From positions 150,587 through 214,586 of the forward strand of contig NZ_VLIY01000010.1 in NCBI RefSeq assembly GCF_007489285.1: a stretch of 64,000 nucleotides of DNA, in the 5' to 3' direction. Under the pieces are notes generated by a model. It searched no databases. It saw only the letters and a list, made by a program, of their open reading frames with translations, and had not been told where the DNA came from. Positions 49,378-59,175 of this stretch are shown here, one piece after another. The stretch's first letter is position 1. The number at the start of each line of letters is the position of its first letter. The stretch comes from Skermania sp. ID1734. Its GTDB lineage: Bacteria; Actinomycetota; Actinomycetes; Mycobacteriales; Mycobacteriaceae. The position numbers were made by a program, and so were the translations under genes.

Positions 49378-49469
49378 ACCGGTGACGCTACGAATGCCCG
49401 GCACGTGGTCGCATCGGGCAGAATGTGCAATTCACCGGTGCGCGGACGTGGGTAATTATGTGTAGTGCC

Positions 49470-51089
49470 TCAGGTGAGATTGCGTTCGTAGGCGTATGCC
49501 GTCGCCGCGGCTCGCGACGACAGGCCGAGCTTGCTGAAGATGTTGCTGATATGGCGCGCAACGGTTTTCTCGCTGAGTACCAACTCTGCGGCAATGGCGC
49601 GATTGGTCTTGCCGGACGCAACGGCGCGCAGCACCTCGAGTTCGCGCGGGCTCAGCGGACACCCGTCAGGTCTGTGGTCGGTTATCCGAGCCAGGTCCGG
49701 CGCCGCCCCCAACTCGCGGTACACGGCCCGGGCCGCGTCGAATTCCAGTTGCGCAGTGTCGGCGTCGCCAAGGGCGGCGCAGCACCGGCCGATCAGTTCC
49801 CGAACGCGGGCCGCGTCGTAGCCGACGCCGAGGTCCCGCCAACCGACAAGCGCCGTGCGCAACAACGGCAGCGCCGCACGATGGTTCCCGCCGGCAACGA
49901 GGACCTCGGCGCGCCGCTGCCCGGCAACGGTGCGCAGAAACTGCGAATCGAGTTGCTCGGCCAGGTGGTCGAGTTCGTCGATGGCCGCCGCGGCGGCGAC
50001 GTGGTCGCCGGTAGCGAGCATGATCTGAACGTAGGCAACCACGATCGATGCCCTGGGTACAGACGTCGGCTCGTCGTAGAGCCGGCGGATTGACGCTTCG
50101 GCTACATCGACCCGGCCCTGCGCCAACCGCAGCAGCGCCATCCCCGGTTGCGGCTCCCAGCCGCACTCGCTGGCCCGGCGATAATCTTGTTCGGCTCTCG
50201 CGAGATCGCCGCGCGCCCTGTGCAATTCGGCACTCTCATACCACGCTTGACCGGTGACCGGAAGATCGCCCGCGCGTTCACCACGCCGCCGGGCATCATC
50301 GAGCGCAGTCTCGGCAAAATCCCAGTCCCCGTGCAGCCGAAGGATTTCCGCCCGATGCAGCTGGCACGCACCGGAATACGGCACGAGCTCGGGCTGGCGA
50401 TCACAAAAGGACGACAGGGCGCCGGACCACTCCCGCGCCCGGCGCAGGTCGAACAACTGGTGGCAGACACCGATGACCGCGCAGTACGCGAGCCCCGCCA
50501 CGGTGGGTGACACTCCGCCCGTCGTGACCACAACCATCATTTCGTCGAGGCGCGCCACGCCTGCTCGCACGTCTCCGCGGGCGACGAGAACCTGGCCTTG
50601 GACCAGCGTCGCAAGCGTGCGCAGATCGGCATCGTCGAAGCGGTCGGCCACGGCCGCCGCCCTGTCCGAATCATCGAGCGCCGCATCAACGTTTCCCTGC
50701 CACAACTGCTGCACAGCGACGATGGTGTGGAAGTAGCCGCGCTGCACACAGTCGCCGACGCGCTGGTCGAGCAACCGTAGCGCTCGGGCGATCCAGCCGC
50801 CGGCGCGCGCTGACTCGCCGCGGTTCACCAGCCCGAACGCCAGCCAGAAGGCGCACCCGGCCGCGTCGCACACCGACCCCGCACGCAGATGCTCGTCGAA
50901 CGCGCGCGACCAGGCATTTGTCGACGCCTCATAGCGGCCGGTCAGGTAGGCCGCGGTGGCAAGCAACTCCAGATCCGGCGCGTCGAGCGGGTGTTGCGCA
51001 TCTGCCGCACCCAACTGCGAGTACGCGACCTCCCAGGACGCGTCGTCGACGGCGGCTCGACCGCGTTGCAGCCCCTGCCCGGCCAGCAT
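49470..51089 (-). CDS. TPR-repeat LuxR-family transcriptional regulator
   Basis: 539 residues. Residues 1-460 are helical with repeated ARAG, DLARA and LARAEQDY-type TPR units and no P-loop ATPase, so it is shorter than MalT/LAL regulators. The C-terminal 65 residues are a LuxR helix-turn-helix: LSPRELEVLRAVASGKTNRAIAAELVLSEKTVARHISNIFSKLGLSSRAAATAYAYERNLT. ATG 51089. The target is unknown; the flavin monooxygenase downstream is a candidate. Confidence 0.85.
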   Translation of the reverse strand: MLAGQGLQRGRAAVDDASWEVAYSQLGAADAQHPLDAPDLELLATAAYLTGRYEASTNAWSRAFDEHLRAGSVCDAAGCAFWLAFGLVNRGESARAGGWIARALRLLDQRVGDCVQRGYFHTIVAVQQLWQGNVDAALDDSDRAAAVADRFDDADLRTLATLVQGQVLVARGDVRAGVARLDEMMVVVTTGGVSPTVAGLAYCAVIGVCHQLFDLRRAREWSGALSSFCDRQPELVPYSGACQLHRAEILRLHGDWDFAETALDDARRRGERAGDLPVTGQAWYESAELHRARGDLARAEQDYRRASECGWEPQPGMALLRLAQGRVDVAEASIRRLYDEPTSVPRASIVVAYVQIMLATGDHVAAAAAIDELDHLAEQLDSQFLRTVAGQRRAEVLVAGGNHRAALPLLRTALVGWRDLGVGYDAARVRELIGRCCAALGDADTAQLEFDAARAVYRELGAAPDLARITDHRPDGCPLSPRELEVLRAVASGKTNRAIAAELVLSEKTVARHISNIFSKLGLSSRAAATAYAYERNLT

Positions 51090-51109
51090 CTACTCAGCGT
51101 AATGGGCAG

Positions 51110-51757
51110 CTAATCGGTTTCCACAGTGTTGGCCGACTCTGCTGGGTTGACAGGCTCTGCTGGGTTGACAGGCTCTGCTGGGTTGACAGGCTCTGCTGGT
51201 TCCGATCTTCCGCCGATGCCGAGGTCCTCGCGCGGGTTGATCGAGGTCGCGATCAAGATGGTGAGGCTCGCCAGGAACGGCTGGGTCAACAGCACCAGTG
51301 GCGTGGCGATCCCGGGCGCGAGCGCGATGATCTGGTGGATGTGCGGGTCATCGACGTGTGGATAGCGCAGGTGCGCAACACCTTCCCCGACCAGCGCCAT
51401 GGCGGCCGTGCCGGTGGCCGAGCCGATCAGCAGGCCGATGAACTGAATCGGCCCCCGCATCCGTACCCAGAACCAGCTACCGGCAGCGGTGAGCACCCCG
51501 ATCATCGCCGCGATACAGACGAAGATGGCCGCGGCGTCGAACTGGTGGTTCGACTCGCCGGTCAGCGGCAACCCGCTATCGGTGGTGACGACAAGTACGT
51601 GCTCGGCGGGAGCAAGCAGTCCCCACGCGACGCCGCCCAGGACTGCTACGGCGACGCATCCGAGCACAATCCTGGCGGCAGCACGAATCTGGGACCGTCG
51701 CGATGGCGGTTGAGCGGGTTCGGGGAGCGCCTCCGGCGCAGTGGACTGCTGGTTCAC
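51110..51757 (-). CDS. DUF2567 membrane protein of the bioB operon
   Basis: 215 residues from GTG 51757, which overlaps the bsaP stop (GTGA). About four helices (residues 27-48, 70-92, 98-120, 145-168); the equivalent Rv1591 follows bioB-Rv1590 in mycobacteria. The C-terminus is a PAEPVN hexapeptide repeated about 3.5 times, encoded by an 18-bp tandem repeat (51137-51199). Function unknown; a link to biotin is suggested by the constant position only. Confidence 0.85.
   Translation of the reverse strand: MNQQSTAPEALPEPAQPPSRRSQIRAAARIVLGCVAVAVLGGVAWGLLAPAEHVLVVTTDSGLPLTGESNHQFDAAAIFVCIAAMIGVLTAAGSWFWVRMRGPIQFIGLLIGSATGTAAMALVGEGVAHLRYPHVDDPHIHQIIALAPGIATPLVLLTQPFLASLTILIATSINPREDLGIGGRSEPAEPVNPAEPVNPAEPVNPAESANTVETD
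51137..51199. repeat. 18-bp tandem repeat, 3.5 copies, in-frame
   Basis: Unit CTCTGCTGGGTTGACAGG at 51137-51154, 51155-51172 and 51173-51190, then half a unit; copies are identical. It encodes PAEPVN repeats at the end of the DUF2567 protein, and because the unit is a multiple of three, copy number can change without frameshift. Confidence 0.95.
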
Positions 51758-51963
51758 TTGCGGTGTTCGAGGTCGGCGGAATCGATCTGACCGTGCCGCG
51801 AGCAGCGCGCCCACCAGCCGTCCGGGCTGACCTGGACGATCATTCGGCGGCCGCATTCGGTGCAGTACCGCGGCGGTTCGAGGCCCAGCGCTGCGGCGGC
51901 GGGAACGGAGTCGTCCTGCTTGCCGGTGTAGGGGTTGTACCGGTCGGCCACGGCGATGCTCAC
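51754..51963 (-). CDS. bsaP: Biotin synthase auxiliary protein BsaP (Rv1590-like)
   Basis: 69 residues; GTG 51963 overlaps the bioB stop (GTGA). Contains YNPYTGK near the start and a small Cys-rich core [29 protein letters not shown] with C-x2-C and a third Cys. Proteins of this type in mycobacteria were recently shown to be needed for BioB to convert dethiobiotin to biotin; the exact mechanism is not read from sequence. Third gene context: bioB-bsaP-DUF2567. Confidence 0.88.
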   Translation of the reverse strand: MSIAVADRYNPYTGKQDDSVPAAAALGLEPPRYCTECGRRMIVQVSPDGWWARCSRHGQIDSADLEHRK

Positions 51964-52973
51964 AGCGTCTGGTTGAGCGCCTTGATGGGCATCTGCACCT
52001 CGCCGAGCAAGTCGAGGTCCTGCTCGGCGGGCCGGCCCAGCGTGGTCAGGTAGTTGCCGACGATGACGGCATTGATGCCGCCGAGAATGCCCTTCTTGGC
52101 ACCCAGGTCGCCGAGGGTGATCTCGCGGCCGCCCGCGAAACGCAGGATGGTGCGCGGCAGCGCAAGGCGGAATGCAGCCACGGCCTTGAGCGCCTCGCTC
52201 GCGGGCAGGACCTCGAGGTCACCGAACGGGGTGCCGGGGCGCGGATTGAGGAAGTTCAGCGGCACCTCGTCAGGTTCGAGTTCGGCGAGGTTGGCGGCGA
52301 ATTCGGCCCGCTGGTCGAGCGTTTCGCCCATGCCGAGGATGCCGCCGCAGCACACCTCCATGCCGGCTTTGCGCACCATGGTGAGGGTGTTCCAGCGCTC
52401 TTCCCAGGTGTGAGTGGTGACGACATTCGGGAAGTACGAGCGCGAGGTCTCCAGGTTGTGGTTGTAGCGGTGCACGCCCATGGCGGCAAGCTGGTCCACC
52501 TGTTCCTGATCGAGCATGCCCAGCGAGCACGCAACCTGAATGTCGACCTCGTTGCGGATGGCCTCCACACCGGCGGCGACCTGGGCCATCAACCGGGCGT
52601 CGGGACCGCGCACGGCCGCGACGATGCAGAACTCGGTGGCACCCGTTTTGGCGGTCTGCTTGGCCGCCTCGACGAGGCTCGGGATGTCCAGCCACGCCGC
52701 CCGCACCGGAGACTGGAACAGGCCGGACTGCGAACAGAAGTGGCAGTCCTCGGGGCAGCCACCGGTCTTGAGGCTGATGATGCCCTCGACTTCGACCTCG
52801 GGCCCGCACCAGCGCATCCGAACCTCGTGCGCGAGGCCGAGGAGCTCTTCGAGCCGGTCGTCGTTGAGCTGCAGCACCTCGAGGATCTGGTCTTGACGCA
52901 GACCCTCACCGCGTTCGAGCACCTGCTCGCGGGCAATGGCCAGAATGTCGGTCCGCACGGGTGCCTGAGTCAC
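51960..52973 (-). CDS. bioB: Biotin synthase
   Basis: 337 residues from GTG 52973 with GAAGGA 7 nt upstream. Radical-SAM enzyme inserting sulfur into dethiobiotin. The 4Fe-4S motif CxxxCxxC is in [14 protein letters not shown]; other landmarks are [64 protein letters not shown] and [42 protein letters not shown]. The leader between the BioQ box and the start carries two tandem hairpins (53020-53068). Confidence 0.97.
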   Translation of the reverse strand: MTQAPVRTDILAIAREQVLERGEGLRQDQILEVLQLNDDRLEELLGLAHEVRMRWCGPEVEVEGIISLKTGGCPEDCHFCSQSGLFQSPVRAAWLDIPSLVEAAKQTAKTGATEFCIVAAVRGPDARLMAQVAAGVEAIRNEVDIQVACSLGMLDQEQVDQLAAMGVHRYNHNLETSRSYFPNVVTTHTWEERWNTLTMVRKAGMEVCCGGILGMGETLDQRAEFAANLAELEPDEVPLNFLNPRPGTPFGDLEVLPASEALKAVAAFRLALPRTILRFAGGREITLGDLGAKKGILGGINAVIVGNYLTTLGRPAEQDLDLLGEVQMPIKALNQTL

Positions 52974-53019
52974 GAAGAGTCCTTCCCTCGCTGCCGGAGC
53001 TGCCAAAATCGCCGACTTG

Positions 53020-53068
53020 AACGCCGCCGGTTACCCGGCAACGTCAACGCCGCCGGTTACCCGGCAAC
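53020..53068 (-). repeat. Two tandem 23-bp repeats forming identical small hairpins in the bioB leader
   Basis: Identical 23-mers at 53020-53042 and 53046-53068 (period 26). On the minus strand each gives stem GCCGG, loop GTAA (a GNRA-type tetraloop in RNA), stem CCGGC, at 53026-53039 and 53052-53065. They lie between the BioQ box and the bioB start, so in the probable leader RNA. Confidence 0.75.
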
Positions 53069-53069
53069 T

Positions 53070-53082
53070 TGAACGCCGTTCA
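53070..53082. promoter_or_regulatory. BioQ-type operator between bioB and bioQ
   Basis: TGAACGCCGTTCA, a perfect 13-bp palindrome (TGAAC-N3-GTTCA) like the known BioQ box of mycobacteria and corynebacteria. It lies between divergent bioB and bioQ. TATCCT (53087-53082, minus strand) could be the bioB -10 box. Confidence 0.8.
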
Positions 53083-53127
53083 GGATAGGGTAGCTCACAG
53101 CGATCTGTACAGACCATCGGGAGAGCG

Positions 53128-53667
53128 GTGCAGCTTCACAGGAACGACGTGCTGGATGCGGCCGTGGCGATTCTCGACGAATACGGGCTCGCCGACCTGA
53201 CCATGCGCCGCCTGGCTTCCTCGCTGAACGTGCAACCCGGCGCGCTGTACTGGCACTTCCCCAACAAGCAGACGCTGCTGGCCGCGATCGCGGATCGGTT
53301 GCTCGAACCCATCGAGGCGCCATTGCAGGCCGCCGACTGGGCCGGCCAACTGCTGGAACTGTCGCGACGGTTGCGATCCACATTGCTCTCACTGCGCGAC
53401 GGCGCCGAGTTGGTCTCCGCCAGTTATGCCTCCCGGCTTACCACCGGTCGGGCCCGCCAGCGTTTCGCAGACGCAGTTTCCATGGCTGGCCTGTCCGCCG
53501 ACGATGCCGAGTTGGCGGCGCACGCGTTCCTGCACTACGTACTCGGCCAGACCGAGGACGAGCAGCAGGCCGGCAGCGAAAGCGATGATGCGACAAGGCG
53601 GTTCGAGTTCGGGGTCCAGTTGCTGATCGATGGCGTGCAGGCCCGGGTGGGCGATCCGCGCGACTAG
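53128..53667 (+). CDS. bioQ: TetR-family biotin-regulon repressor BioQ
   Basis: 179 residues; GTG 53128 with GGGAGAG close upstream. TetR helix-turn-helix: DVLDAAVAILDEYGLADLTMRRLASSLNVQPGALYWHFPNKQTLLAAIADRLL, then a helical ligand/dimer domain (TetR_C-like). BioQ represses bio genes by binding TGAAC-N3-GTTCA; such palindromes occur before bioB and before bioF here, supporting the name. How it senses biotin status is not visible. Confidence 0.88.
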   Translation: MQLHRNDVLDAAVAILDEYGLADLTMRRLASSLNVQPGALYWHFPNKQTLLAAIADRLLEPIEAPLQAADWAGQLLELSRRLRSTLLSLRDGAELVSASYASRLTTGRARQRFADAVSMAGLSADDAELAAHAFLHYVLGQTEDEQQAGSESDDATRRFEFGVQLLIDGVQARVGDPRD

Positions 53668-53695
53668 TTGACAATGCAACTACCCGGCGTACCCT
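53668..53695 (+). promoter_or_regulatory. Probable leaderless promoter of the VOC gene
   Basis: Consensus -35 TTGACA (53668-53673) directly after the bioQ stop, 16-nt spacer, TACCCT (53690-53695), then 6 nt to ATG 53702. The gene has no ribosome site, so a leaderless transcript is likely. Confidence 0.55.
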
Positions 53696-53701
53696 CGATA
53701 T

Positions 53702-54205
53702 ATGAGCATCGTGCAGGATCAGGCGGCCCGGTTCGAGGCTCAACGTGCCCTGTTGCGCGAGCGTTACCTGCAACCACCGCAGACTCGTCCCGCCTCCTCG
53801 GCCCGGGGCTTGCACCACACCGCACTGCTCAGCGGCAACGTCGAGCGGACGATCGAGTTTTATCAAGGACTGCTCGAGTTTCCGCTCACCGAGCTGATCG
53901 AGAACCGTGACTATGCGGGCTCGTCGCACTTCTTCTTCGACATCGGAAATCGAAACCTGCTGGCGTTCTTCGACTTTCCGGGCCTCGATCTCGAGCCGTA
54001 CCGGGAGGTGCTCGGCGGACTGCACCACATCGCCATCAGCATCGAGCCGCAGCGCTGGGAACACCTGCGCGCCAAGCTCATCGACGCGGGCGTCGAATTC
54101 GCCGAACACAGCGAGGTCTCGCTGTATTTCCGCGACCCGGACGGAGCCCGCATCGAGTTGATCGCCGATCCGCTCGGCGAAATGTATGGCGCACAGGTGC
54201 TATAG
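53702..54205 (+). CDS. VOC-family (glyoxalase/dioxygenase-like) protein
   Basis: 167 residues. The fold begins at ARGLHHTALLSGNVERTIEFYQGLLEFPLTELIENRDYAGSSHFFFDIGNRNLLAFFDFP, with a second half LGGLHHIAISIEPQRWEHLRAKLIDAGVEFAEH ... VSLYFRDPDGARIELIADP. Ligand candidates His (GLHHTAL), His (GLHHIAI) and Glu (RIELIAD) make a complete VOC metal site. Substrate unknown. Leaderless start likely. Confidence 0.88.
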   Translation: MSIVQDQAARFEAQRALLRERYLQPPQTRPASSARGLHHTALLSGNVERTIEFYQGLLEFPLTELIENRDYAGSSHFFFDIGNRNLLAFFDFPGLDLEPYREVLGGLHHIAISIEPQRWEHLRAKLIDAGVEFAEHSEVSLYFRDPDGARIELIADPLGEMYGAQVL

Positions 54206-54214
54206 CGCGGCGGA

Positions 54215-54457
54215 CTACTTGCCCGGGGGCAACGGTGGCGGCTGCATCGGGCACAGCGGTTGGCCGATTCCGCCGCACGAGGGCCCGTCGACCACGATGG
54301 GCGGCAGCGGTCGCGGATTGGGCGTGTGACAGTTTATCTTGCAGGGCTTGTCGGCGTGTGCCACACCGACGGCACCGGCCATCGGGATGCCGATGGCAGC
54401 GATGCCGGCACCGAGCATGACTGCGAAACGGACACTGCGAGAAACGTGGTGGTGCAT
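54215..54457 (-). CDS. Small secreted Pro/Cys-rich protein
   Basis: 80 residues from ATG 54457 (AGGAG about 5 nt upstream). A signal peptide (RSVRFAVMLGAGIAAIGIPMAGAVGVAHA) leaves a mature protein of about 45 residues with DKPCKINCHTPNPRPLPPIVVDGPSCGGIGQPLCPMQPPPLPPGK: four Cys and many Pro, so probably two disulfides in an extended chain. No known family recognised. Confidence 0.7.
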   Translation of the reverse strand: MHHHVSRSVRFAVMLGAGIAAIGIPMAGAVGVAHADKPCKINCHTPNPRPLPPIVVDGPSCGGIGQPLCPMQPPPLPPGK

Positions 54458-54550
54458 CGGAGCTCCTGACGGTCGGTATTGGACTGTTAGGAACGATCTT
54501 TCGCGGAACGGGGCACGGCGGACAGCCATCTCAGGGTGCACCGAGGCGCT

Positions 54551-54577
54551 CCTGGGGTGAGCGTTTCCCACCCCAGG
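54551..54577 (-). terminator. Hairpin terminator after sthA
   Basis: CCTGGGGTG (54551-54559) and CACCCCAGG (54569-54577), 9 bp perfect with a 9-nt loop, one base after the sthA stop codon. No T run. Confidence 0.6.
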
Positions 54578-54578
54578 G

Positions 54579-55982
54579 TCAGTCGCTGAGTACCGCCAGT
54601 TGCCGAATCTTGTTGGTGGCGTCCAGTGCCGCCACCTTGTACGCCTCGGCGAGGGTCGGGTAGTTGAACACCGCGTCGACCAGGTAGTCGACGGTTCCCC
54701 CGCAGCCCATCACGGCTTGGCCGATGTGCACCAGCTCGGTGGCCTGCGTGCCGAAGATGTGCACTCCCAAGACCTTTCGGTCCTCGGGATTGACCAGAAT
54801 CTTCAGCACGCCATAGGAGTCTCCAACGATCTGCCCGCGGGCCAGCTCCCGGTAGCGCGAAATCCCCACTTCGAACGGCGTCTTCTCCTGTGTCAGTTCG
54901 TCTTCGGTCTTGCCGACGAAGCTGATCTCGGGAATCGTGTAGATGCCGATCGGCTGCAGCTTGCTGATGTCGTGCACCGGCTCCCCACAGGCGTGGTGGG
55001 CGGCAATGCGTCCCTGCTCCATCGATGTTGCCGCGAGCGCCGGGAAGCCGATGACGTCGCCGACGGCGTAGATGTGGTCGACCTCGGTGCAGAAGTTCTC
55101 GTCCACCTTGATCCGTCCGCGGTTATCGGCGGTCAGACCGGCCTTTTCCAGATCGAGTCGATCGGTAAGACCTTGCCGCCCAGCCGAATACAACACGGTC
55201 TCCGCGGGAATCTTCTTCCCCGACTCGAGAATGGTGACCGCGCCGCGCTCGTACTTTTCCACGGCGGAAACCGATTCGCCGAAACGGAAAGTCACCGCGA
55301 GGTCTCGCAGCTGGTACTTCAGCGCTTCGACCACCTCGCGGTCGCAAAACTCGAGCATTTCGTTGCGCCGCTCGATCACTGTCACTTTGGTGCCGAGCGC
55401 GGCGAACATCGACGCGTACTCGATGCCGATCACGCCGGCGCCGACGACAACCATCGATTGCGGGAGTTCCTGCAACTGCAGGATGCCGTCGGAGTCGATG
55501 ATGGTCCGCTCGTCGAACTCGACCGACGACGGCCGCGCCGGCTTGGTTCCGGTGGCGATGATGATTTTCTTCGCGTGCACGACGCGTTCCTGATCGCTGC
55601 CGTCATCGATGTGCACGGTGTGCGGATCGGCGAACCGCCCGATTCCCGGGAGCAGCGGAATGTGGTTGCGCGACAGTTGACTTCGGATGACGTCGATTTG
55701 CCGGCTCATGACGTGCCTGGTGCGCTGCGTGAGATCTTCCGGCGTGATGTCTTCCTTGACCCGGTACGCGCTGCCGTACATTTCACGCTGGTTCATGCCG
55801 GTCAGGTACATGACGGCTTCACGCAGGGTCTTGGACGGGATGGTGCCGGTGTTGATGCAAACGCCGCCGATCATGTCGCGTCGCTCCACCACCGCGACCT
55901 TGCGGCCCAGCTTCGCGGCCGCGATAGCCGCACGCTGTCCACCGGGCCCCGAGCCCATCACCAATACGTCGAAATCGCTCAC
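54579..55982 (-). CDS. sthA: Soluble pyridine nucleotide transhydrogenase
   Basis: 467 residues from GTG 55982 ([26 protein letters not shown]). A flavoprotein disulfide reductase relative that moves hydride between NADPH and NAD+. The active site reads [19 protein letters not shown]: one Cys and Thr where disulfide reductases have CxxxxC, which marks SthA rather than lipoamide dehydrogenase. Other motifs: [54 protein letters not shown]. The Mycobacteriales neighbourhood with bio genes is not a known functional link. Confidence 0.95.
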   Translation of the reverse strand: MSDFDVLVMGSGPGGQRAAIAAAKLGRKVAVVERRDMIGGVCINTGTIPSKTLREAVMYLTGMNQREMYGSAYRVKEDITPEDLTQRTRHVMSRQIDVIRSQLSRNHIPLLPGIGRFADPHTVHIDDGSDQERVVHAKKIIIATGTKPARPSSVEFDERTIIDSDGILQLQELPQSMVVVGAGVIGIEYASMFAALGTKVTVIERRNEMLEFCDREVVEALKYQLRDLAVTFRFGESVSAVEKYERGAVTILESGKKIPAETVLYSAGRQGLTDRLDLEKAGLTADNRGRIKVDENFCTEVDHIYAVGDVIGFPALAATSMEQGRIAAHHACGEPVHDISKLQPIGIYTIPEISFVGKTEDELTQEKTPFEVGISRYRELARGQIVGDSYGVLKILVNPEDRKVLGVHIFGTQATELVHIGQAVMGCGGTVDYLVDAVFNYPTLAEAYKVAALDATNKIRQLAVLSD

Positions 55983-56023
55983 ATAGGCGATTCTTCCAAG
56001 AATGACCGGGGTCGCGCAGGGCT

Positions 56024-56710
56024 TTAGGGCTGCCCGAGGTACCGGCGCGTCCAGCAGCCGTCGAACCATCCGGGCGCCGCCTGCACGAAGTCTTGCCGGG
56101 CAAGCGACCCGCTGCCCTCGGGCACCTTCCCGACCACGTCAACGCCGGTGACGCGCGGGAGGTCGTCGAGGTTGCACAGTGACGCCAGATCCGGGTCGCG
56201 CGGCCAGGCGCCGATCACCAGACCGGCGCATTGCACTCCTGCGGCGGTCATGGCCCCGACGGTGAGCGCACTGTGGTTGAGCGTCCCCAGGCCGGCGGCG
56301 GCGACGAGCAGCATGGGCGCAGCCAACTCGGCGGCGAGATCCAGCAGCGTCCAACCGCGCTCCCCCAGCCCGACCAGCACGCCGCCGGCGCCCTCGACGA
56401 TGGTGAGGTCCGCGTCGAGCGAGCGCACCGCGGCGGCCACGTCGGCCAGTTCCAGCAAGGACTGGCCGCAGCGTCGCGCGGCCGTGTCTGGCGCCAGCGG
56501 TTCCGGATAGCGCGCGAGTTCCAGTGTGTTGTCGATGCCCGAAAGTCGTTGCACCACAGTGAGATCGCCTGATTCGTCGGGTGCGACGCCGGTTTGCGCG
56601 GGCTTACATACCGCGACGCTGCCGGCGCGCGACGCTACCGCCGCCAGTGCCGCGGTCACTATCGTTTTGCCGACGTCGGTGGAAGTGCCGGTAACCAGCA
56701 GGATGCTCAT
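56024..56710 (-). CDS. bioD: Dethiobiotin synthetase
   Basis: 228 residues; ATG overlaps the bioF stop (ATGA). P-loop ATPase: [20 protein letters not shown], catalytic Lys and Thr in [10 protein letters not shown], and [13 protein letters not shown]. Mg/ATP-dependent closure of DAPA with CO2. End of the bioA-bioF-bioD unit. Confidence 0.96.
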   Translation of the reverse strand: MSILLVTGTSTDVGKTIVTAALAAVASRAGSVAVCKPAQTGVAPDESGDLTVVQRLSGIDNTLELARYPEPLAPDTAARRCGQSLLELADVAAAVRSLDADLTIVEGAGGVLVGLGERGWTLLDLAAELAAPMLLVAAAGLGTLNHSALTVGAMTAAGVQCAGLVIGAWPRDPDLASLCNLDDLPRVTGVDVVGKVPEGSGSLARQDFVQAAPGWFDGCWTRRYLGQP

Positions 56711-57846
56711 GTGGCCGCGGGCGCCAGTACGGTCCCGAGCACGTCGGAGATCACGGCGAGTTCCGCCGCGCTCAGCGTCGCCCGCGCGGTCAGGCGCAGC
56801 CGCGACGTGCCTTCCGGAACCGACGGCGGCCGGAAGCAGCCGACGTGGACACCGAGTTCGCGACAGCGCAGCGCCGCGTCGAACGCGCGCTGCGGATCGC
56901 CCAGGATGACCGACACGACCGCGGATTCCGGGATCGCATCAATGCCAGACATCCGGGCCAGGGCGGCGGCCCGGTCGAGCACCATCGCGGCCCGCTCGGG
57001 TTCGCGCCGCAGCACCTGCAGCGCCCCGCGCGCGGCACCGACGGCCGCCGGCGCGAGTCCGGTGTCGAAGATGAACGTGCGCGCCGAATCGATCAGGTGG
57101 GCAATCACTTTGGCGCTGCCGAGTACCGCGCCGCCCTGACTGGCCAGCGACTTGGACAATGTTGCCGTGACGACGATGTCTGGCGCGCCGGCCAATCCGA
57201 GCTCGTGCACGAGGCCGCGCCCGCCCGTACCACGCACGCCGATGCCGTGCGCCTCGTCGACCACCAGCACGGCGCCGTGCTTGCGACACAACGCGTGCAT
57301 CTGGCGCAGCGGCGCGAGGTCGCCGTCGGCGCTGAACACCGAGTCGGTGACCACCAGTGCTCGCTGCTCCGTGCGAGCCCCGAGGGTTTGATCGAGGAAC
57401 TGCAGGTCCGAGTGCGGAGCGACCACGACGCGCGCCCGAGACAGCCGGCAGGCGTCGACCAGCGAGGCATGGCTGCCCGCATCGGACACGATCAGCGAGC
57501 CCTTGCCCGACAGCGCGGTCACTACACCGAGATTCGCGGCGTATCCGCTCGCGAACACCAGGCCGGCCTCTGCACCGACGAACTCGGCGAGTTCGGTTTC
57601 GAGCAGCGCGTGCTCGGTCGTGGAGCCGGTGACCAGGCGAGATCCCGTCGACCCACCACCCCACCGCCGCAACGCGGTGATCGCGCCGTCGATGACGTCG
57701 GGGTGGCGAACCAAGCCCAGATAGTCGTTGGACGCCAAGTCGATGAGCTGTGCTCCAGCAGTGCGTGGGCGCAGTTCCCGGCGCAGGCCGGAGGCGCGAC
57801 GCTCGCGTTCGCGATCGTCGAGCCAGCTGAGGGCGTCCGAAGTCAC
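56707..57846 (-). CDS. bioF: 8-amino-7-oxononanoate synthase
   Basis: 379 residues from GTG 57846 ([20 protein letters not shown]); the frame upstream is open but a BioQ operator and promoter lie there. PLP enzyme joining pimeloyl-thioester and alanine. Motifs: [59 protein letters not shown] and PLP-Lys in [13 protein letters not shown]. Translation may start on a leaderless RNA (TAGACT is 7 nt before GTG). Confidence 0.96.
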   Translation of the reverse strand: MTSDALSWLDDRERERRASGLRRELRPRTAGAQLIDLASNDYLGLVRHPDVIDGAITALRRWGGGSTGSRLVTGSTTEHALLETELAEFVGAEAGLVFASGYAANLGVVTALSGKGSLIVSDAGSHASLVDACRLSRARVVVAPHSDLQFLDQTLGARTEQRALVVTDSVFSADGDLAPLRQMHALCRKHGAVLVVDEAHGIGVRGTGGRGLVHELGLAGAPDIVVTATLSKSLASQGGAVLGSAKVIAHLIDSARTFIFDTGLAPAAVGAARGALQVLRREPERAAMVLDRAAALARMSGIDAIPESAVVSVILGDPQRAFDAALRCRELGVHVGCFRPPSVPEGTSRLRLTARATLSAAELAVISDVLGTVLAPAAT

Positions 57847-57853
57847 GGGTGGC

Positions 57854-57883
57854 AGTCTACGGCGAACTTGAACAGCGTTCAAG
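57854..57883 (-). promoter_or_regulatory. BioQ-type operator (57867-57883) and promoter of bioF, inside the bioA 3' end
   Basis: CTTGAACAGCGTTCAAG is a perfect 17-bp palindrome with core TGAAC-N3-GTTCA (57869-57881). On the minus strand -35 TTGAAC (57882-57877), 17-nt spacer, -10 TAGACT (57859-57854), then 7 nt to GTG 57846. The bioA stop codon (57881-57879) is part of the palindrome. Confidence 0.75.
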
Positions 57884-59156
57884 AGCTGGCTGCGGCGACC
57901 ATCGCTCGACAGATGGCGGCGACCTCGTCGGGGGTGCTGATGAACGGCGGCATCGTGTAGATCAGATTCCGGAACGGCCGCAGCCACACGCCGTTAGCGA
58001 CGGCCGCCTCGGTCGCCGCGCGCATGTCGACGTCGTTGTCGAGTTCGATGACGCCGATGGCGCCGCGCACTCGAACATCGGCGACGCCCGCCACCTCGCG
58101 TGCGGGCGCAAGACCTTCTTCAAGTTGGACGGCGATCGCGGCCACCTCCCCGCGCCAGTCCCGCGACAACAGCAGCTCGATGGATGCCACCGCCACGGAA
58201 CACGCCAGCGGGTTGCCCATGAAGGTCGGCCCGTGCATCAACCCGCCGTGGCCGGCGCTGATCACCCCGGCGATCTCGTCGGTGCACAGCGTCGCCGCGA
58301 GCGTGAGATAGCCGCCGGTCAAGGCCTTGCCCACGCACATGACGTCCGGCGACACGCCGGCATGATCGGCGGCGAACAACTCGCCCGTTCGGCCGAAACC
58401 GGTGGCGATTTCATCGAAGACGAGCAGCACCTCATTCTCGTCGCAGATGCGCCGCAGCTCGTTCAGATACCGAGGATCGTGAAAGCGCATGCCGCCGGCA
58501 CCCTGCACGACCGGCTCCACGATGACCGCGGCAACTTCGTCGGCATGGGTGGCGACGGCACGTTCGATTTCGGCGACGTAGTCGGCAGTGAATTCGGCCG
58601 GAGGTCTCGGGATGAAAACCTGTTCGGCCAGGATGTCGGTCCACAACGCGTGCATGCCACCCTCGGGGTCGCAGACGCTCATGGCAGTGAAGGTGTCGCC
58701 GTGGTAGCCGCCGCGCCAGGTGAGCAGGCGGTGTTTGGCCGGGCGGTTCTGGGCGCGCCAGTACTGCAGGCACATCTTCACGGCCACCTCCACCGACACC
58801 GAGCCGGAGTCGCTGAAGAAGACCTTGGTGAGAGGGGACGGGGTGATCTCGACAAGGAGCTGCGCCAACCGGGCAGCGGGCTCATGGGTCAGTCCACCGA
58901 ACATCACGTGGCTCATTCGACCGAGTTGGTCGGTGACGGCGGCGTCGAGCACTGGGTGCCGGTAGCCGTGCACGGCCGCCCACCAGGAGCTCATGCCGTC
59001 GATGAGGACTCGCCCGTCGGCGAGGTGCAGGCGGACTCCCTCGGCCGAATCAACCTGCAACACAGCGGTACTCGGCGGGAACGCGCCGTAAGGGTGCCAG
59101 ACGTGTGCGGCGTCGATCTTCTCAACGTCGCCGCTGGTGAGGCGAATCTTGCTCAC
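57879..59156 (-). CDS. bioA: Adenosylmethionine-8-amino-7-oxononanoate transaminase
   Basis: 425 residues from GTG 59156; TTG 59168 (GAGGTG 4 nt upstream) is an alternative. PLP transaminase using SAM as amino donor. Conserved: [96 protein letters not shown] and the PLP-Lys segment [18 protein letters not shown]. The stop codon is inside a BioQ operator that serves bioF-bioD. Confidence 0.96.
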   Translation of the reverse strand: MSKIRLTSGDVEKIDAAHVWHPYGAFPPSTAVLQVDSAEGVRLHLADGRVLIDGMSSWWAAVHGYRHPVLDAAVTDQLGRMSHVMFGGLTHEPAARLAQLLVEITPSPLTKVFFSDSGSVSVEVAVKMCLQYWRAQNRPAKHRLLTWRGGYHGDTFTAMSVCDPEGGMHALWTDILAEQVFIPRPPAEFTADYVAEIERAVATHADEVAAVIVEPVVQGAGGMRFHDPRYLNELRRICDENEVLLVFDEIATGFGRTGELFAADHAGVSPDVMCVGKALTGGYLTLAATLCTDEIAGVISAGHGGLMHGPTFMGNPLACSVAVASIELLLSRDWRGEVAAIAVQLEEGLAPAREVAGVADVRVRGAIGVIELDNDVDMRAATEAAVANGVWLRPFRNLIYTMPPFISTPDEVAAICRAMVAAASS

Positions 59157-59175
59157 CAAGGCATGCAATCACACC

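Noticed and set aside
51137..51199. CRISPR-like repeat array
   Set aside because: The units are directly adjacent without spacers and encode an in-frame hexapeptide repeat.
54579..55982. Lipoamide dehydrogenase (lpd)
   Set aside because: The active site has C-x4-T, not the redox-active C-x4-C; this is the SthA pattern.
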